A stretch of DNA of 64,000 nt from an uncultured Cohaesibacter sp. (GCF_963676275.1 NZ_OY781091.1:4070775-4134774), one strand, 5' to 3'. Shown: positions 53,864 through 63,208, numbered from the stretch's first letter. Made by a program: numbers and translations. Notes: generated by a model not told the origin, from the sequence alone.

Positions 53864-54645
53864 GAGGCAGGAGGTGCGACTTTTGCAACTTCGCGTGCAT
53901 AGGCGACAAATTGCCCCGCGATATGATCAATCAACGCCCTGCCCTTTTTCGCAGAGGCGAGAGAAGCATTGCCCACAACGCCCTCACGGTTGAGGTCGGT
54001 CGCCATCCAGCCAAGCGACTTGCGACCGTAAAAATGCAAATGCCGGTTCTGCTCGACCATACCCTGCTGCCGGGAGGCAAAATCACCAGCCTTCTCCATC
54101 AGCACCAGATCAGGGCGCAGGGCCAGCATCATGGAGCTTTCCACCGCGCCGCCATGGATGCCATAGGCGATCTCCTCCGGATCGAACAGACCATCGGGAT
54201 AACCCAGCCGCAACCAGTTGGTCGCTGACGCGACCATGTCATGATGGACGCGCAAATCCTGGATCAGGATATCCATCAAGGGCACATTGCCACCATGACT
54301 GTTGATGATGATGATCCGCTTGACGCCCGCCCGCTTGACCGAAAGACAGAGATCCATCCAGACCGGCAACAGATGCTGCCAGTTCGAGGTCAGGGTTCCG
54401 GCGCCATCAAGATGTTCCTCCGACCAGCCCACCTGCTGCACCGGCAGAAAGATGAGCGGCAGATCATCAGGCTTTTGCCTGATCACAGCATCGATATAGC
54501 CCTCGGCCAGAATGGCATCCGTACCGGTTGGCAAATGCGGCCCATGCTGCTCGATCGCGGCAACAGGCAGAATGGCAACCGCATCACCAAGCGCCGGATC
54601 GGCAAAATCATCCCGCCCCATCTCGCGCCAAAAAGCCTTGATCAT
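53860..54645 (-). CDS. Creatininase-family amidohydrolase
   Basis: 261 residues from the ATG at 54645, which has GGGAG upstream. The family includes creatininase, mycofactocin maturation MftE and related metal-dependent amidases. The metal-binding motifs are visible: AAIEQHGPHLPTGTD near 30-45, the INSHGGN block, and GGAVESS with the Glu ligand. The substrate cannot be told: gene neighbours (copA, aminotransferase) give little help, and mycofactocin partners are absent. Confidence 0.88.
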   Translation of the reverse strand: MIKAFWREMGRDDFADPALGDAVAILPVAAIEQHGPHLPTGTDAILAEGYIDAVIRQKPDDLPLIFLPVQQVGWSEEHLDGAGTLTSNWQHLLPVWMDLCLSVKRAGVKRIIIINSHGGNVPLMDILIQDLRVHHDMVASATNWLRLGYPDGLFDPEEIAYGIHGGAVESSMMLALRPDLVLMEKAGDFASRQQGMVEQNRHLHFYGRKSLGWMATDLNREGVVGNASLASAKKGRALIDHIAGQFVAYAREVAKVAPPAS

Positions 54646-54872
54646 CCTGCACTCCCTTGCTTGGCCATCGCCATGCCCGTTACACACGCCAGCCGCACTT
54701 CCGGCCCGCACTTCCGGCCAGCATCTCCAACGCGCACTCGCAATACGCATATCCAGAGAGCAAGTTATCCGGTTGATCGGCGAAACACCAGTATCTCAAC
54801 AGACTTTACCTGCCCCCTATCAGCCCCTATCGTGATAGGCAACAAAATGGAACAAGCCTCAGGGAGAGAAAC

Positions 54873-56051
54873 ATGCTTCACCCCGTCGACAATTTCCTCC
54901 AGCTGGGCGACGAAAATGCCTTCGCAGTGCTCGCCCGCGCCAACCAGTTGGCCAGCGAAGGCAAGGATATCATCAATCTGGGCATCGGCCAGCCCGATTT
55001 CAAAACACCGGACCATATTGTCAAGGCAGCCATCGCGGCCTTGGAAGCCGGAGAACATGGCTATACGCCTGCCATCGGTATTCCGCGCCTAAGAGAAGTG
55101 GTCGCCGAAGAGCTCAACGCCCGCCACGGGGCCGATATTTCGCCCGACCGCATCATGATCATGCCCGGCGGCAAGGTCACCATGTATATGGCCATCACCC
55201 TGTTTGGCAAAGCTGGCGTCGATATTCTCTATCCCGATCCGGGCTTTCCCATCTATCGCTCGATGATCGAATTCACCGGTGCCCGGCCGGTTCCGGTGCC
55301 CTTGCGCGAGGAGAATGGCTTTGCCTTCTCTGCCGACGAACTGCTTTCGCTGATCACACCGGCCACCCGCCTCATCATCGTCAACAGCCCTTCCAACCCG
55401 ACAGGCGGTGTCACGCCGAAAAGCGAAATAGACAAGCTGGTCAAGGGCCTTGAGGCCTTTCCGGACGTCGCCATCATGTCCGATGAAATCTATTCGCGCA
55501 TGACCTTCGACGGGCTGGAACATCAGAGCCTGACATCCTACCCGCAACTTCAAGACAGGCTGATCCTGCTGAATGGCTGGTCGAAAACCTATGCCATGAC
55601 CGGCTGGCGGCTGGGCTTCTCCGTCTGGCCCGAAAGCCTTTACGATCATGTGCGCAAGCTGGCAGTCAATTCCTATTCCTGCGTCAATTCCGCAGCACAA
55701 TTTGCTGGCATTGCGGCCATAACCGGCCCGCAGGATGCGGCTGAAGCCATGATGGTGGAATTCGACATCCGGCGCAAAGCTGTCGTTGCCGCGCTCAATG
55801 AATTGCCCGATGTCTCCTGCGTCATGCCAAAGGGAGCCTTCTATGCTTTCCCCAATGTGAGCAAAACCGGCTTCAAGGCGAAAGACCTCAGCGCCCGCCT
55901 GCTGGAGGAAGCGGGCGTTGCCACCATCGGCGGCCCGGACTTTGGCGTCTATGGTGAAGGCTATATCCGCCTTTCCTATGCCAACAGTCTGGACAATATT
56001 CTCAGGGCCGTTGAGCGCATGGGTAATTTCCTCACCAGCCATCGCCCCTGA
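54873..56051 (+). CDS. PLP-dependent aminotransferase, class I/II
   Basis: 392 residues. Fold-type I transaminase of the aspartate/aromatic aminotransferase group. Seen: the N-terminal INLGIGQPDF, YTPAIGIPRLR, the SPSNPTGG motif, the DEIYSRM strand, and the PLP-binding lysine in NGWSKTYAMTGWRLG. The amino donor and acceptor are not decidable from sequence alone. GGGAG precedes the ATG. Divergent from the creatininase-family gene. Confidence 0.9.
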   Translation: MLHPVDNFLQLGDENAFAVLARANQLASEGKDIINLGIGQPDFKTPDHIVKAAIAALEAGEHGYTPAIGIPRLREVVAEELNARHGADISPDRIMIMPGGKVTMYMAITLFGKAGVDILYPDPGFPIYRSMIEFTGARPVPVPLREENGFAFSADELLSLITPATRLIIVNSPSNPTGGVTPKSEIDKLVKGLEAFPDVAIMSDEIYSRMTFDGLEHQSLTSYPQLQDRLILLNGWSKTYAMTGWRLGFSVWPESLYDHVRKLAVNSYSCVNSAAQFAGIAAITGPQDAAEAMMVEFDIRRKAVVAALNELPDVSCVMPKGAFYAFPNVSKTGFKAKDLSARLLEEAGVATIGGPDFGVYGEGYIRLSYANSLDNILRAVERMGNFLTSHRP

Positions 56052-56435
56052 CTGTATCCATGAAAAGAATCTGGCCAAACCGGAACCATGAAGGCACCGA
56101 TTTGGCCAGTTTCAAAGCTGTATAAGGGAGTGGAAACTAGGAGGCCCGGCCTTATTGGCGGCGGCCTCTTTCACTGGACGATCAGAAATACAGGCCCCTG
56201 ATCAGATCTCTCAGATTCTCGCAAGTGGGCAACCTGTCTTTTTTCCAGGCTTCATCGAGCTTGCGCGCGTTGCCCAACCAGCTCGAACCAAATTTCGTGC
56301 CAATCCATACAAGCATGATACCCTCCTGTGGTTGTTGTTACAGCTCACTTTCTACACCCTTGCCGTTGCAAAATAATCCAATAATATCCTATCCTGTTAC
56401 TCAAATTTGAATAGGCGCAAACGGAGGGGACCAAC
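56052..56435. other. Gap between aminotransferase and LysR gene
   Basis: 384 bases. Near 56140-56170 an imperfect GC-rich dyad (GAGGCC ... GGCCTC) may end the aminotransferase transcript. The remainder holds the 44-residue minus-strand frame described separately and the promoter region of the LysR gene. Confidence 0.5.
56182..56316 (-). CDS. Candidate 44-residue protein
   Basis: ATG at 56316 preceded by AGGAGGG at four bases, one of the best ribosome sites in the window. Protein begins MLVWIGTKFGSSWLGNARKL, then DEAWKKDRLPTCENLRDLIR and GLYF. It is basic and amphipathic, with four Trp/Tyr-type aromatics, and not recognised. It is divergent from the LysR gene, 119 bases apart, the usual layout of a LysR target. 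Evidence is the ribosome site and position; no homologue is known to me. Confidence 0.45.
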   Translation of the reverse strand: MLVWIGTKFGSSWLGNARKLDEAWKKDRLPTCENLRDLIRGLYF

Positions 56436-57371
56436 ATGGACTTTGACTGGAATGCAATACGCAGCTTCCTGCGCGTTGCCAAGACTGGCACCCTCAGCGC
56501 GGCAGCGACCGATCTGGGACTTTCACAGCCGACCGTTGGCCGTCATATTTCCCGCCTTGAAGAAAGCCTCGGTCTGCGCCTCTTTGATCACAACCAGTCC
56601 GGTTTCGAGCTGACCCCGGCAGGTGAACAATTGCTTGAGGCCGCCAACAATATGGCCCTTTCTGCCGCCGACGTGAAACGGCGCGCCAAGGCGGCCAATC
56701 CGGTCAAGGAAGCGGTACGCCTGACCATTGAAGTGCGCCCATGGTCCCTGCGTCTGGCCTCAAGGAATATCGAACAGCTGGTGTCCCATCATCAGGGCAG
56801 CGTCCATGACAGGCCGATCAATTTCACCTTCCTGTCTCAGGATGAATATCTCAGCATTTCGCGCCTTGAAGCCGATCTTGCCATTCGCAACCGGGTACCC
56901 AAGCAGGGCAATCTCATCTCGGTGAAACTGGGCTATCTCACCTACCGGATTTTCGGCTCGGAACGCTATTGCAAAAATCATCCCGATGTTTTCGATCCCG
57001 CCAGCTGGCAGCAGCAAAACTGGGTCGGCTTCAGCCACACCCGGCCCCATTCCAGCTCGACCAAGGTCATTGCCTCGATATTGGAAGGCAAGAGCCCGCG
57101 CTATATTTCCAACCAGCAGGAATGCCTCATCGATCTGATCGCGGATGGATCGGCGATCGGCATTCTCCCCGCCTTCATCGGCCATGAGGAAGGCTTCGTT
57201 GAAATCAGCAAGGAAATCTATCATCCGCAAGAGGCCTGGCTGATCTATCATCCCGATCTGAAGGCCCATCCGGTCAAACGGCGGGTCAAGGACAGGCTTC
57301 AGGAATTGTTCAGCGCGACATTGGGCCGTTATTATGATGACAAGTCGGAGACGAACCATCAGTCCTGCTGA
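56436..57371 (+). CDS. LysR-family transcriptional regulator
   Basis: 311 residues. The N-terminal winged helix (about 5-65: DWNAIRSFLRVAKTGTLSAA, LSQPTVGRHISRLEESLG) is typical. The rest is an effector-binding domain of the periplasmic-binding-protein fold, with the early part resembling the shorter variant of regulators lacking strongly conserved ligands. GGAGGGG precedes the ATG. The divergent small frame and the downstream uraA are possible targets. Confidence 0.9.
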   Translation: MDFDWNAIRSFLRVAKTGTLSAAATDLGLSQPTVGRHISRLEESLGLRLFDHNQSGFELTPAGEQLLEAANNMALSAADVKRRAKAANPVKEAVRLTIEVRPWSLRLASRNIEQLVSHHQGSVHDRPINFTFLSQDEYLSISRLEADLAIRNRVPKQGNLISVKLGYLTYRIFGSERYCKNHPDVFDPASWQQQNWVGFSHTRPHSSSTKVIASILEGKSPRYISNQQECLIDLIADGSAIGILPAFIGHEEGFVEISKEIYHPQEAWLIYHPDLKAHPVKRRVKDRLQELFSATLGRYYDDKSETNHQSC

Positions 57372-57379
57372 TAAGGCAA

Positions 57380-57405
57380 AAGGCCGCATCCTTCGATGCG
57401 ACCTT
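57380..57405. terminator. Bidirectional terminator, LysR gene and uraA
   Basis: AAGGCCGCATC (57380-57390) pairs with GATGCGACCTT (57395-57405) with one G-U; on the minus strand followed by TTGCCTT. Serves the convergent genes. Confidence 0.65.
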
Positions 57406-57437
57406 CATATTTGACATCATCATGACAGCGACAGCTA

Positions 57438-58697
57438 TCAGGATGGATGCTTCTGCTGCGGCAGGATCAGGTTGAGAAGGATGGCGACAATCGCGCAAAG
57501 GCCGATGCCCTTGATGGCGAAACCGCTGATGCTCACTTCCAGACCGCCAATACCGATGACCAGCACGACCGACGCAATGATCAGGTTGCGCGCCTCGGTC
57601 AGCTCGTCACCAACCTTGAGCAGGGTGGAAACACCGATTACGGCAATGGCCCCGAACAGGATCACCTCGATGCCGCCCATGACCGGCACCGGAATGGTGG
57701 CCAGAACAGCGCCGAGCGTGCCCGAGAAGGACAGCACGATCGCCCAGATGGCAGCAAAGGTCATGATAACCGGGTTGAATGCCTTGGTCAGCGCAACGGC
57801 ACCGGTCACTTCCGAATAGGTCGTGTTCGGCGGTCCGCCAAAGAAGGCAGCAAGGCTGGTAGCCAGACCATCCCCCAGCAGGGTATTTTTCAGGCCCGGC
57901 TTGGTGAAGAAGTCCTTCTTTGCCACGCCGGAAATCGCGGCAATATCCCCGATATGCTCAATTGCCGGAGCAATGGCGACCGGCAGAATGAACAGAATGG
58001 CTTCCAGATTGAATTCAGGGAAGACGAATGGAGGAACCGCAACGATGGGCGCTGCGGAAATTGCCGAGAAATCGACAACACCGAACAGCACGCTGGTGAT
58101 ATAGCCCGAGACGATACCGAACAGGATCGGCACCAGCTTGAACATGCCCTTGCCCAGCAGCGTGACCAGCACGGTCACACCAACCGAGACCAGAGCAATG
58201 ACCACGGCCTGATCGATCGGCACCAGCTGAACCGAGCCATCGCTCGTCTTGCCTTGCGCCATATTGAGAGCAACCGGCGCAAGAGAAAGGCCGATTACCA
58301 TGATAACCGGCCCGACAACAACCGGCGGCAACAACCGGTCAATGATTCTCTGTCCCTTCCAGCGCACCAGAAAAGACAGCGCAACATAAACCAGACCGGC
58401 GGCAAAAAGCCCCGACATTGTTGAGGCCACACCCCATTGCTCGGTGCCGTAAATGATCGGCGCAATGAAAGCGAAGGACGAAGCCAGAAAAACAGGTACC
58501 GACCGTTTTGTAACCAGTTGGAACAGCAAGGTTCCTGCGCCTGCCGTAAACAGGGCAACAGAAGAACTCAAACCGGTGAGAATTGGAACCAGAACCAATG
58601 ACCCAAATGCCACGAACAGCATTTGCGCACCCAACAGCACTTGACGACCAAGTCCCTCCTGGGACTGATTGTCAACCGAAGTAGACTCTTCGGACAT
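57438..58697 (-). CDS. uraA: Uracil permease (NCS2 family)
   Basis: 419 residues, 14 membrane segments expected. Motifs of UraA: QMLFVAFGSLVLVPILTGL near the start, SSFAFIAPI (the substrate-contacting helix 3), the conserved Glu in the VAIAPAIEHIGDIAAI segment, and GGPPNTTYSEVTGAVALT. It takes up uracil with protons. GGGAG precedes the ATG. No pyrimidine-salvage enzyme is nearby. Confidence 0.93.
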   Translation of the reverse strand: MSEESTSVDNQSQEGLGRQVLLGAQMLFVAFGSLVLVPILTGLSSSVALFTAGAGTLLFQLVTKRSVPVFLASSFAFIAPIIYGTEQWGVASTMSGLFAAGLVYVALSFLVRWKGQRIIDRLLPPVVVGPVIMVIGLSLAPVALNMAQGKTSDGSVQLVPIDQAVVIALVSVGVTVLVTLLGKGMFKLVPILFGIVSGYITSVLFGVVDFSAISAAPIVAVPPFVFPEFNLEAILFILPVAIAPAIEHIGDIAAISGVAKKDFFTKPGLKNTLLGDGLATSLAAFFGGPPNTTYSEVTGAVALTKAFNPVIMTFAAIWAIVLSFSGTLGAVLATIPVPVMGGIEVILFGAIAVIGVSTLLKVGDELTEARNLIIASVVLVIGIGGLEVSISGFAIKGIGLCAIVAILLNLILPQQKHPS

Positions 58698-59044
58698 TAT
58701 TATCTCCCTCAGAGCCTTTCCAAATTGCCTTGTGGCATTGAACGACCCTTTTCTACCCGCATGCCTGTTTGTTTGGAGGCATATTGCTTATCAGCATACG
58801 GTCGACCAGCCGCAATGATCCAGCCTGTGATTGCAGCTGGCCCGAGTTGAAATCAGGATGTTTGGATCGAGAATCACATGTGCCAGATTCTGTTCGCGAA
58901 AGGGGAGAAAAAATTATCAAATGATTAAGAATCTTGGTCAGCTTGAGGATAACCCGCAAAATCTGCGTAGTTTCCCGCAGGCCTCCAGAGCGGAAACGCA
59001 CGGCCAGCAGGCCCCAAGGCTGTTCCTGCGCTCTGCTGCCAAGG
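58698..59044. other. Gap between uraA and fghA
   Basis: 347 bases, mostly the uraA upstream region. A small open frame beginning near 58921 overlaps the 3' end of fghA in antisense and lacks a well-spaced ribosome site, so I do not call it. Nothing else is supported. Confidence 0.4.
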
Positions 59045-59878
59045 CTATTCCAGCCGCAAGGCATGCCATTCCATATGATCGGCCATGAAGCTGGCAATGA
59101 AATGATAATAATGATCATAGCCACCATGCAGGCGCAGGGTGAGATCGACCCCGGCTTCCCGGCAGGCTTTCTCGAAGGCCCAAGGCTTGAGCTGCTCTTC
59201 AAGATATTCGTCGGCCAGCCCCTGATCAATGAGGATATCCCCTTTCCAACCCGCTGTGCCGACAAGAGCGCAGGCATCATGGGCTTCCCAAAGGCTCTCA
59301 TCAGCCCCCAGATAAACCTCGAAGGCCTTGCGTCCCCATGGACAGGCGCATGGATTGGTGATCGGGGCGAAGGCTGAAACCGAATGGAACACGGAAGGGT
59401 GGCGCAAGGCCAGCGTCAGCGCCCCATGCCCGCCCATGGAATGACCACAGATTCCAATAGCATCCTCGTCAACAGGCAAGGCATCGACCAGAAGCGCGGG
59501 CAATTCAGAGGTCAGATAATCTTCCATCTGATAATGATCCGCCCATGGCTGCTCGCTAGCATTGAGATAGAAGCTGGCCGCCTGCCCCAGATCATAGGCG
59601 CTGTCATCGGCAACATTATCACCGCGCGGACTGGTGTCGGGAGCCACGAAGATCATGCCATGCTTGGCCGCATGCATCTGCGGCACCCCCTGCATTGTCA
59701 CCTCTTCCCAACTGCATGTCAGCCCCGACAAATAGAATAATGTCGGGCAAAGGAAACCTTCAAGCGCTTGGCGCGGCATGAATACCGCGCATTCCATTTC
59801 GGTGCCCGTCACTTTGGATTGATGACGATAAACACGCTGCTCACCGCCAAATGCCTTGGCTTTGGAAATCAGTTTCAT
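59045..59878 (-). CDS. fghA: S-formylglutathione hydrolase
   Basis: 277 residues, serine hydrolase of the esterase D family. It releases formate and glutathione from S-formylglutathione in formaldehyde detoxification. The catalytic nucleophile is Ser147 in GHSMGG; the family segments TLFYLSGLTCSWEE and DTSPRG and the histidine in YDHYYHF complete the active site. The usual partner, glutathione-dependent formaldehyde dehydrogenase, is not adjacent. A perfect 11-bp inverted repeat lies upstream. Confidence 0.94.
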   Translation of the reverse strand: MKLISKAKAFGGEQRVYRHQSKVTGTEMECAVFMPRQALEGFLCPTLFYLSGLTCSWEEVTMQGVPQMHAAKHGMIFVAPDTSPRGDNVADDSAYDLGQAASFYLNASEQPWADHYQMEDYLTSELPALLVDALPVDEDAIGICGHSMGGHGALTLALRHPSVFHSVSAFAPITNPCACPWGRKAFEVYLGADESLWEAHDACALVGTAGWKGDILIDQGLADEYLEEQLKPWAFEKACREAGVDLTLRLHGGYDHYYHFIASFMADHMEWHALRLE

Positions 59879-59953
59879 GGAGGCCCATCCTTTGCGGAAC
59901 AGTCATATCGGCACACACTCATTCCGGCGTCTGTCGATCACATGACAACGCTT

Positions 59954-59979
59954 TTGCCGTCATGACAACATGACGGCAA
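59954..59979. repeat. Perfect 11-bp inverted repeat upstream of fghA
   Basis: TTGCCGTCATG-ACAA-CATGACGGCAA, with no T run beside the stem. It may be an operator of fghA or a terminator of the next gene upstream on the same strand. Confidence 0.75.
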
Positions 59980-60006
59980 CCCGATTTTCCTGATAGGGCA
60001 AAAGCG

Positions 60007-60789
60007 CTATGGACGCTTCTTGCCCAGAAGCTTCAAACGACCGGCAATGGCCGCATCACAGCGCCCGCCAGTGCGGCGCACGACAATTTCCTGAGAGAAA
60101 TTGACATGCTGCCCGATAGGCCCTCCGGCGAAAGAGGCGGTTCCTGTTGGCAATATCTGCAAGACAGCATAATCGCCCCCGGCATCGGTAAAGAGCGCGT
60201 ATGGCGCACCCGAGACGACAATCCCAACCTGACCGGTTCTGATCGGACGCAATTCAACGGCCTGCTTCTGACCATCGACATCCAGCTCTGTTTCGGAAAG
60301 ACTGACCTTCTTTTTCTGGTCGCTGGCAACCACCCATTTGCCAAGCAGATCCTTCATCTCCGTATCAACCGCCAGACAGGAGTCATTGGCGTTGGGAACA
60401 CTCAGGCGATAGGCTTCGCCCTGCTCGATGATGGCGCCATTGGCGCTGATGCGGTAGTTCATGCGGCTATCATCAACCCGCACAACATCCACCAGAGCTG
60501 CGGAAATACCATTCACCCCGACATTGCGGGCAATGAAGCGATATTGCATGCCGGGTACGGACCCCTTGGCCATATAGAGCCATGTGCGCGGCAATTTGCC
60601 ATCGAAAATGAGCCAATCGCTCATAACCAGCGGCCGCACACCCTGGCTGTCCTTGAGCTCCCATACTCCGGTGAAGAAAGGCGTATCGCTCGCAGCGACA
60701 ACGGGACTGGAGAAAATGGCAGGAAACAACAATGCAGCTGCACAAACGCGGATCATGTCGGCAGCTTTTTTTACGAAAAACAATTTCAT
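60007..60789 (-). CDS. Secreted protein of unknown function
   Basis: 260 residues from the ATG at 60789, which has GGGAG five bases upstream. A signal peptide (about 1-34, cleavage after VVA) is clear. The mature protein is mostly beta (repeated short strands with Gly and Asp turns) and has two cysteines (SCLAV, RCDAA), which could form one disulfide. I see no catalytic motif. It stands alone between fghA and atoE and is not recognised as any known family. Confidence 0.72.
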   Translation of the reverse strand: MKLFFVKKAADMIRVCAAALLFPAIFSSPVVAASDTPFFTGVWELKDSQGVRPLVMSDWLIFDGKLPRTWLYMAKGSVPGMQYRFIARNVGVNGISAALVDVVRVDDSRMNYRISANGAIIEQGEAYRLSVPNANDSCLAVDTEMKDLLGKWVVASDQKKKVSLSETELDVDGQKQAVELRPIRTGQVGIVVSGAPYALFTDAGGDYAVLQILPTGTASFAGGPIGQHVNFSQEIVVRRTGGRCDAAIAGRLKLLGKKRP

Positions 60790-61104
60790 AGCTTCTCCCT
60801 CTTCCCATTGAAGCGACATACAAAAGACGAGTGGCAATTTGACCAAAATTGTCTTCCGCTTTTGCCCTTTTGGCAATGCTTCCTTTGGGTCCTTTTTTCA
60901 AAATCGCCAGCTTCCGGGCAATAGTAGCGCAGATTCCATGAAAAATTGAGTCCCATCTTGCCTTATTTGCAGGTGTGGCATTCCGCTTCCGGGGAAGCGG
61001 TGGCTGCCGAAATATCCGGGAATCGGTTCCGCCATTGACTATGCCAGAAAAAAGGGCTTGCAGATCTCTCAGCAAGCCCTTCCTGTTTCAACATGAAATC
61101 AGCG
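60790..61104. other. Gap between secreted-protein gene and atoE
   Basis: 315 bases. It holds the promoter of the secreted-protein gene and the atoE terminator (61052-61081). Nothing else is recognised. Confidence 0.45.
61052..61081 (-). terminator. Terminator of atoE
   Basis: AAGGGCTTGC (61052-61061) pairs with GCAAGCCCTT (61072-61081); on the minus strand it is followed by TTTTCT. Confidence 0.85.
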
Positions 61105-62463
61105 TCATAAAAGCATCGGTATCAGGATCAGGCCGATGGTTGATGCCACGAACCACATGAACCAGATGAAGGCCATGAAGCCCCAAACCTTCTTCAACTC
61201 GATATCGACCAGCGCCAGAGCCGGAATGATATAAAGCGGCTGAATGAGGTTGGTCGCCTCATCCCCCATCATGAAGGCGGTTACGATAGATGGCATATGC
61301 GCATCAAACGCCTTGGCAGCTTCCACAAGAATCGGCCCCTGAACGATCCACTGACCGCCCTGAGAAGGCACGAACAGATTGACGATGGAAGCGGACACAT
61401 AGGAGAACCAGTAGATGGTATGCTCACTGGCAAGGAAGATCAGCCCATTGGCTAGAACGCCGGTCAGGCCCGTTTTTGCCATGACGCCCATGATACCACC
61501 ATAGAAGGGGAACTGGATCATCACATTCGCCGCCAGCACCATATTATGCTTGACCGCATCGACAAATTTCTTGGGCGTCTTATAGAGGATAAGATCGGCA
61601 ATCAGGAAAATGAAGATGATGAAATTCAGCGTCAGGCCGTTGCCGGTCATGAAGTGATAGATGAAGTAAATGACGCCAACCAGCGAAAAGACACCCAGCA
61701 CAAGACGGCTGTTATTCATCTTGTCGGCAAATGTCTCATTGGGTTCTTCTGCGCCCTCGGCCTGAAGATTGATTTCCCCCTCGAAGGAAACCACTTCCTC
61801 TTCCGGTGGCGTCGTCTTGACCGTTACAAAAAGCGTAACGAAGAACAGGATCGCAATCATGATCAACCCGAGCGGATTGAAAGCCGTCTCACTGACCGGC
61901 ATGACGCCAACCTGATCGACCATGAAATGATCTGGCGAAGCAAGAAGGGCAACGGCAGAAATACTCGGGCAGATTGGCTGCACCATCACCATGCAGGCAT
62001 AACCGGCAGCAATCATCAACGGGAAGTGAACCCGCTTGATATTCTTGGACAGATACATCGCAAGAACGGGCGAAAGAATCGTTCCAAATGCCCAGTTGAT
62101 CCAGCTGGCGACCGTCGCAAAGACAATCAGGATCACATAGGCAGCTGCAGCCGATTTTGGCACGCTGGCAATCGATGAAAGAATACGCTCAAGCTGCGGC
62201 GATTTTGCAGCCATACTGGTCAGCACGACCATGATCGTCATCTGAAAGGCAAAGGAGATCATTGACCACAATCCATCATACCAGGCTGAAACGATTTTCA
62301 TCGAACCAGCATCTGTCAGGAAGAAGGCCAAAACAAACACGATTGCAGTCAGGATGAGAGCGAAAACGAATGATTCCGGAATCAACTTGTCGGCAGCGAA
62401 GTTGAATTTCTTCGAAAAGCGCCACAAAAAAGACCCTTGATCTGAACTCTTGGCGGTCTCCAT
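61105..62463 (-). CDS. atoE: Short-chain fatty acid transporter AtoE
   Basis: 452 residues from the ATG at 62463, which has GGAGG six bases upstream, so a longer frame is excluded. About a dozen membrane helices; the family opening LIPESFVFALILTAIVF, the SWINWAFGTILSPVLA block and the SQGGQWIVQGPILVEAA stretch mark the TIGR00366 AtoE group. It moves acetoacetate/butyrate-type acids. Acyl-CoA synthetases (prpE; the gene at 17.4 kb) could use its cargo, but ato catabolic genes are absent. A set of inverted TATGTG-type sites lies upstream. Confidence 0.9.
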   Translation of the reverse strand: METAKSSDQGSFLWRFSKKFNFAADKLIPESFVFALILTAIVFVLAFFLTDAGSMKIVSAWYDGLWSMISFAFQMTIMVVLTSMAAKSPQLERILSSIASVPKSAAAAYVILIVFATVASWINWAFGTILSPVLAMYLSKNIKRVHFPLMIAAGYACMVMVQPICPSISAVALLASPDHFMVDQVGVMPVSETAFNPLGLIMIAILFFVTLFVTVKTTPPEEEVVSFEGEINLQAEGAEEPNETFADKMNNSRLVLGVFSLVGVIYFIYHFMTGNGLTLNFIIFIFLIADLILYKTPKKFVDAVKHNMVLAANVMIQFPFYGGIMGVMAKTGLTGVLANGLIFLASEHTIYWFSYVSASIVNLFVPSQGGQWIVQGPILVEAAKAFDAHMPSIVTAFMMGDEATNLIQPLYIIPALALVDIELKKVWGFMAFIWFMWFVASTIGLILIPMLL

Positions 62464-62490
62464 AAAGTTCCTCCCTTTATGTTTTATCGC

Positions 62491-62598
62491 TATGTGGTAC
62501 ACATAAGGGCGATTTGCACCGTTATGTGATAAGATACTGAATATCTTACTCTTTTCAGCGATATGAACAAAAGGTTACAAAATAGAATGATCACATAA
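62491..62598 (-). promoter_or_regulatory. Candidate operator cluster upstream of atoE
   Basis: TATGTG-GTA-CACATA (62491-62505) is a perfect inverted repeat just before the atoE leader; TTATGTGAT (62522-62530) and its inverse ATCACATAA (62590-62598) add two more related half-sites. A regulator of the GntR or similar type is plausible. Confidence 0.5.
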
Positions 62599-62761
62599 TA
62601 ATTCATCTATACCACGATACAATACAGGTGAAATTTTCAGCCCTCATGTCCAGACCTCACCCAACGAATAAATTTTGTGATTAAAAATAATAAAATCAGA
62701 GAGTTACTACTCAAGCAAACAACCTTACGCGACTAAAGTGTAAAATTGAAACATTCTAAGG

Positions 62762-62785
62762 GTGCCCATTTTTGGGCACTTTTAT
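62762..62785 (+). terminator. Orphan plus-strand terminator
   Basis: GTGCCCA-TTTT-TGGGCAC perfect 7-bp stem followed by TTTTA. No plus-strand gene lies upstream between atoE and this point. Confidence 0.7.
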
Positions 62786-62909
62786 ATCTACTCATTTCTA
62801 TTTATTTCTATTTTTACATATTCAAAGACCACAAGAAGGGTCGCTACGCGACATAAACCCAATTTGTGAGAATTGTATTTCAGTTTTGGTCAAATCTTGA
62901 AAACCAATT

Positions 62910-63110
62910 TCAAAACTGGATGAAATTCGTCCAATAACCCTGAGTTAGCACGTTACGGCGAGCAATATTTTGCAACCATGAAAGATCCCCCCAATAAAGA
63001 ACAACATTAAGGAGCAAAATAGAGGCGCAATAACCAATCATCGGTGCAATGAACGGTAAATATTGAGGAGCAGCCCCCGCGCGCACTAGACCCTTGAAGG
63101 CAAGCCGCAT
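62910..63110 (-). CDS. Possible small membrane protein or gene remnant
   Basis: 66 codons ending FIQF, with AAGGGCAGG upstream of the ATG. One or two hydrophobic stretches (about 18-42). No family is recognised, and it may be a fragment of a lost integral membrane protein. The case rests on the ribosome site and hydrophobicity. Confidence 0.22.
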   Translation of the reverse strand: MRLAFKGLVRAGAAPQYLPFIAPMIGYCASILLLNVVLYWGDLSWLQNIARRNVLTQGYWTNFIQF

Positions 63111-63208
63111 AACCTGCCCTTCAATCGCCAGATTGCCCGTCTATCTGCCCTTCGGGGGCAGGCTGAGACGCTCGGTCATCATGGCCCGGACATTCGAAGG
63201 AACTATCA

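Larger units (their letters stand above)
62464..63208. other. 745-base gap before the epimerase gene
   Basis: Strongly A/T-rich on its left two thirds. It contains repeated TATGTG half-sites near atoE, an orphan plus-strand terminator at 62762, and one open minus-strand frame of 66 codons (62910-63110) with a fair ribosome site. Base composition differs from neighbouring genes, suggesting old debris or recent insertion. Confidence 0.5.

Noticed and set aside
57447-58424. 325-codon frame antisense to uraA
   Set aside because: Charged mirror of a membrane protein; no ribosome site.
58921-59088. 55-codon plus frame between uraA and fghA
   Set aside because: Ribosome-like GGGGAG is 13 bases away and the frame runs antisense into fghA.
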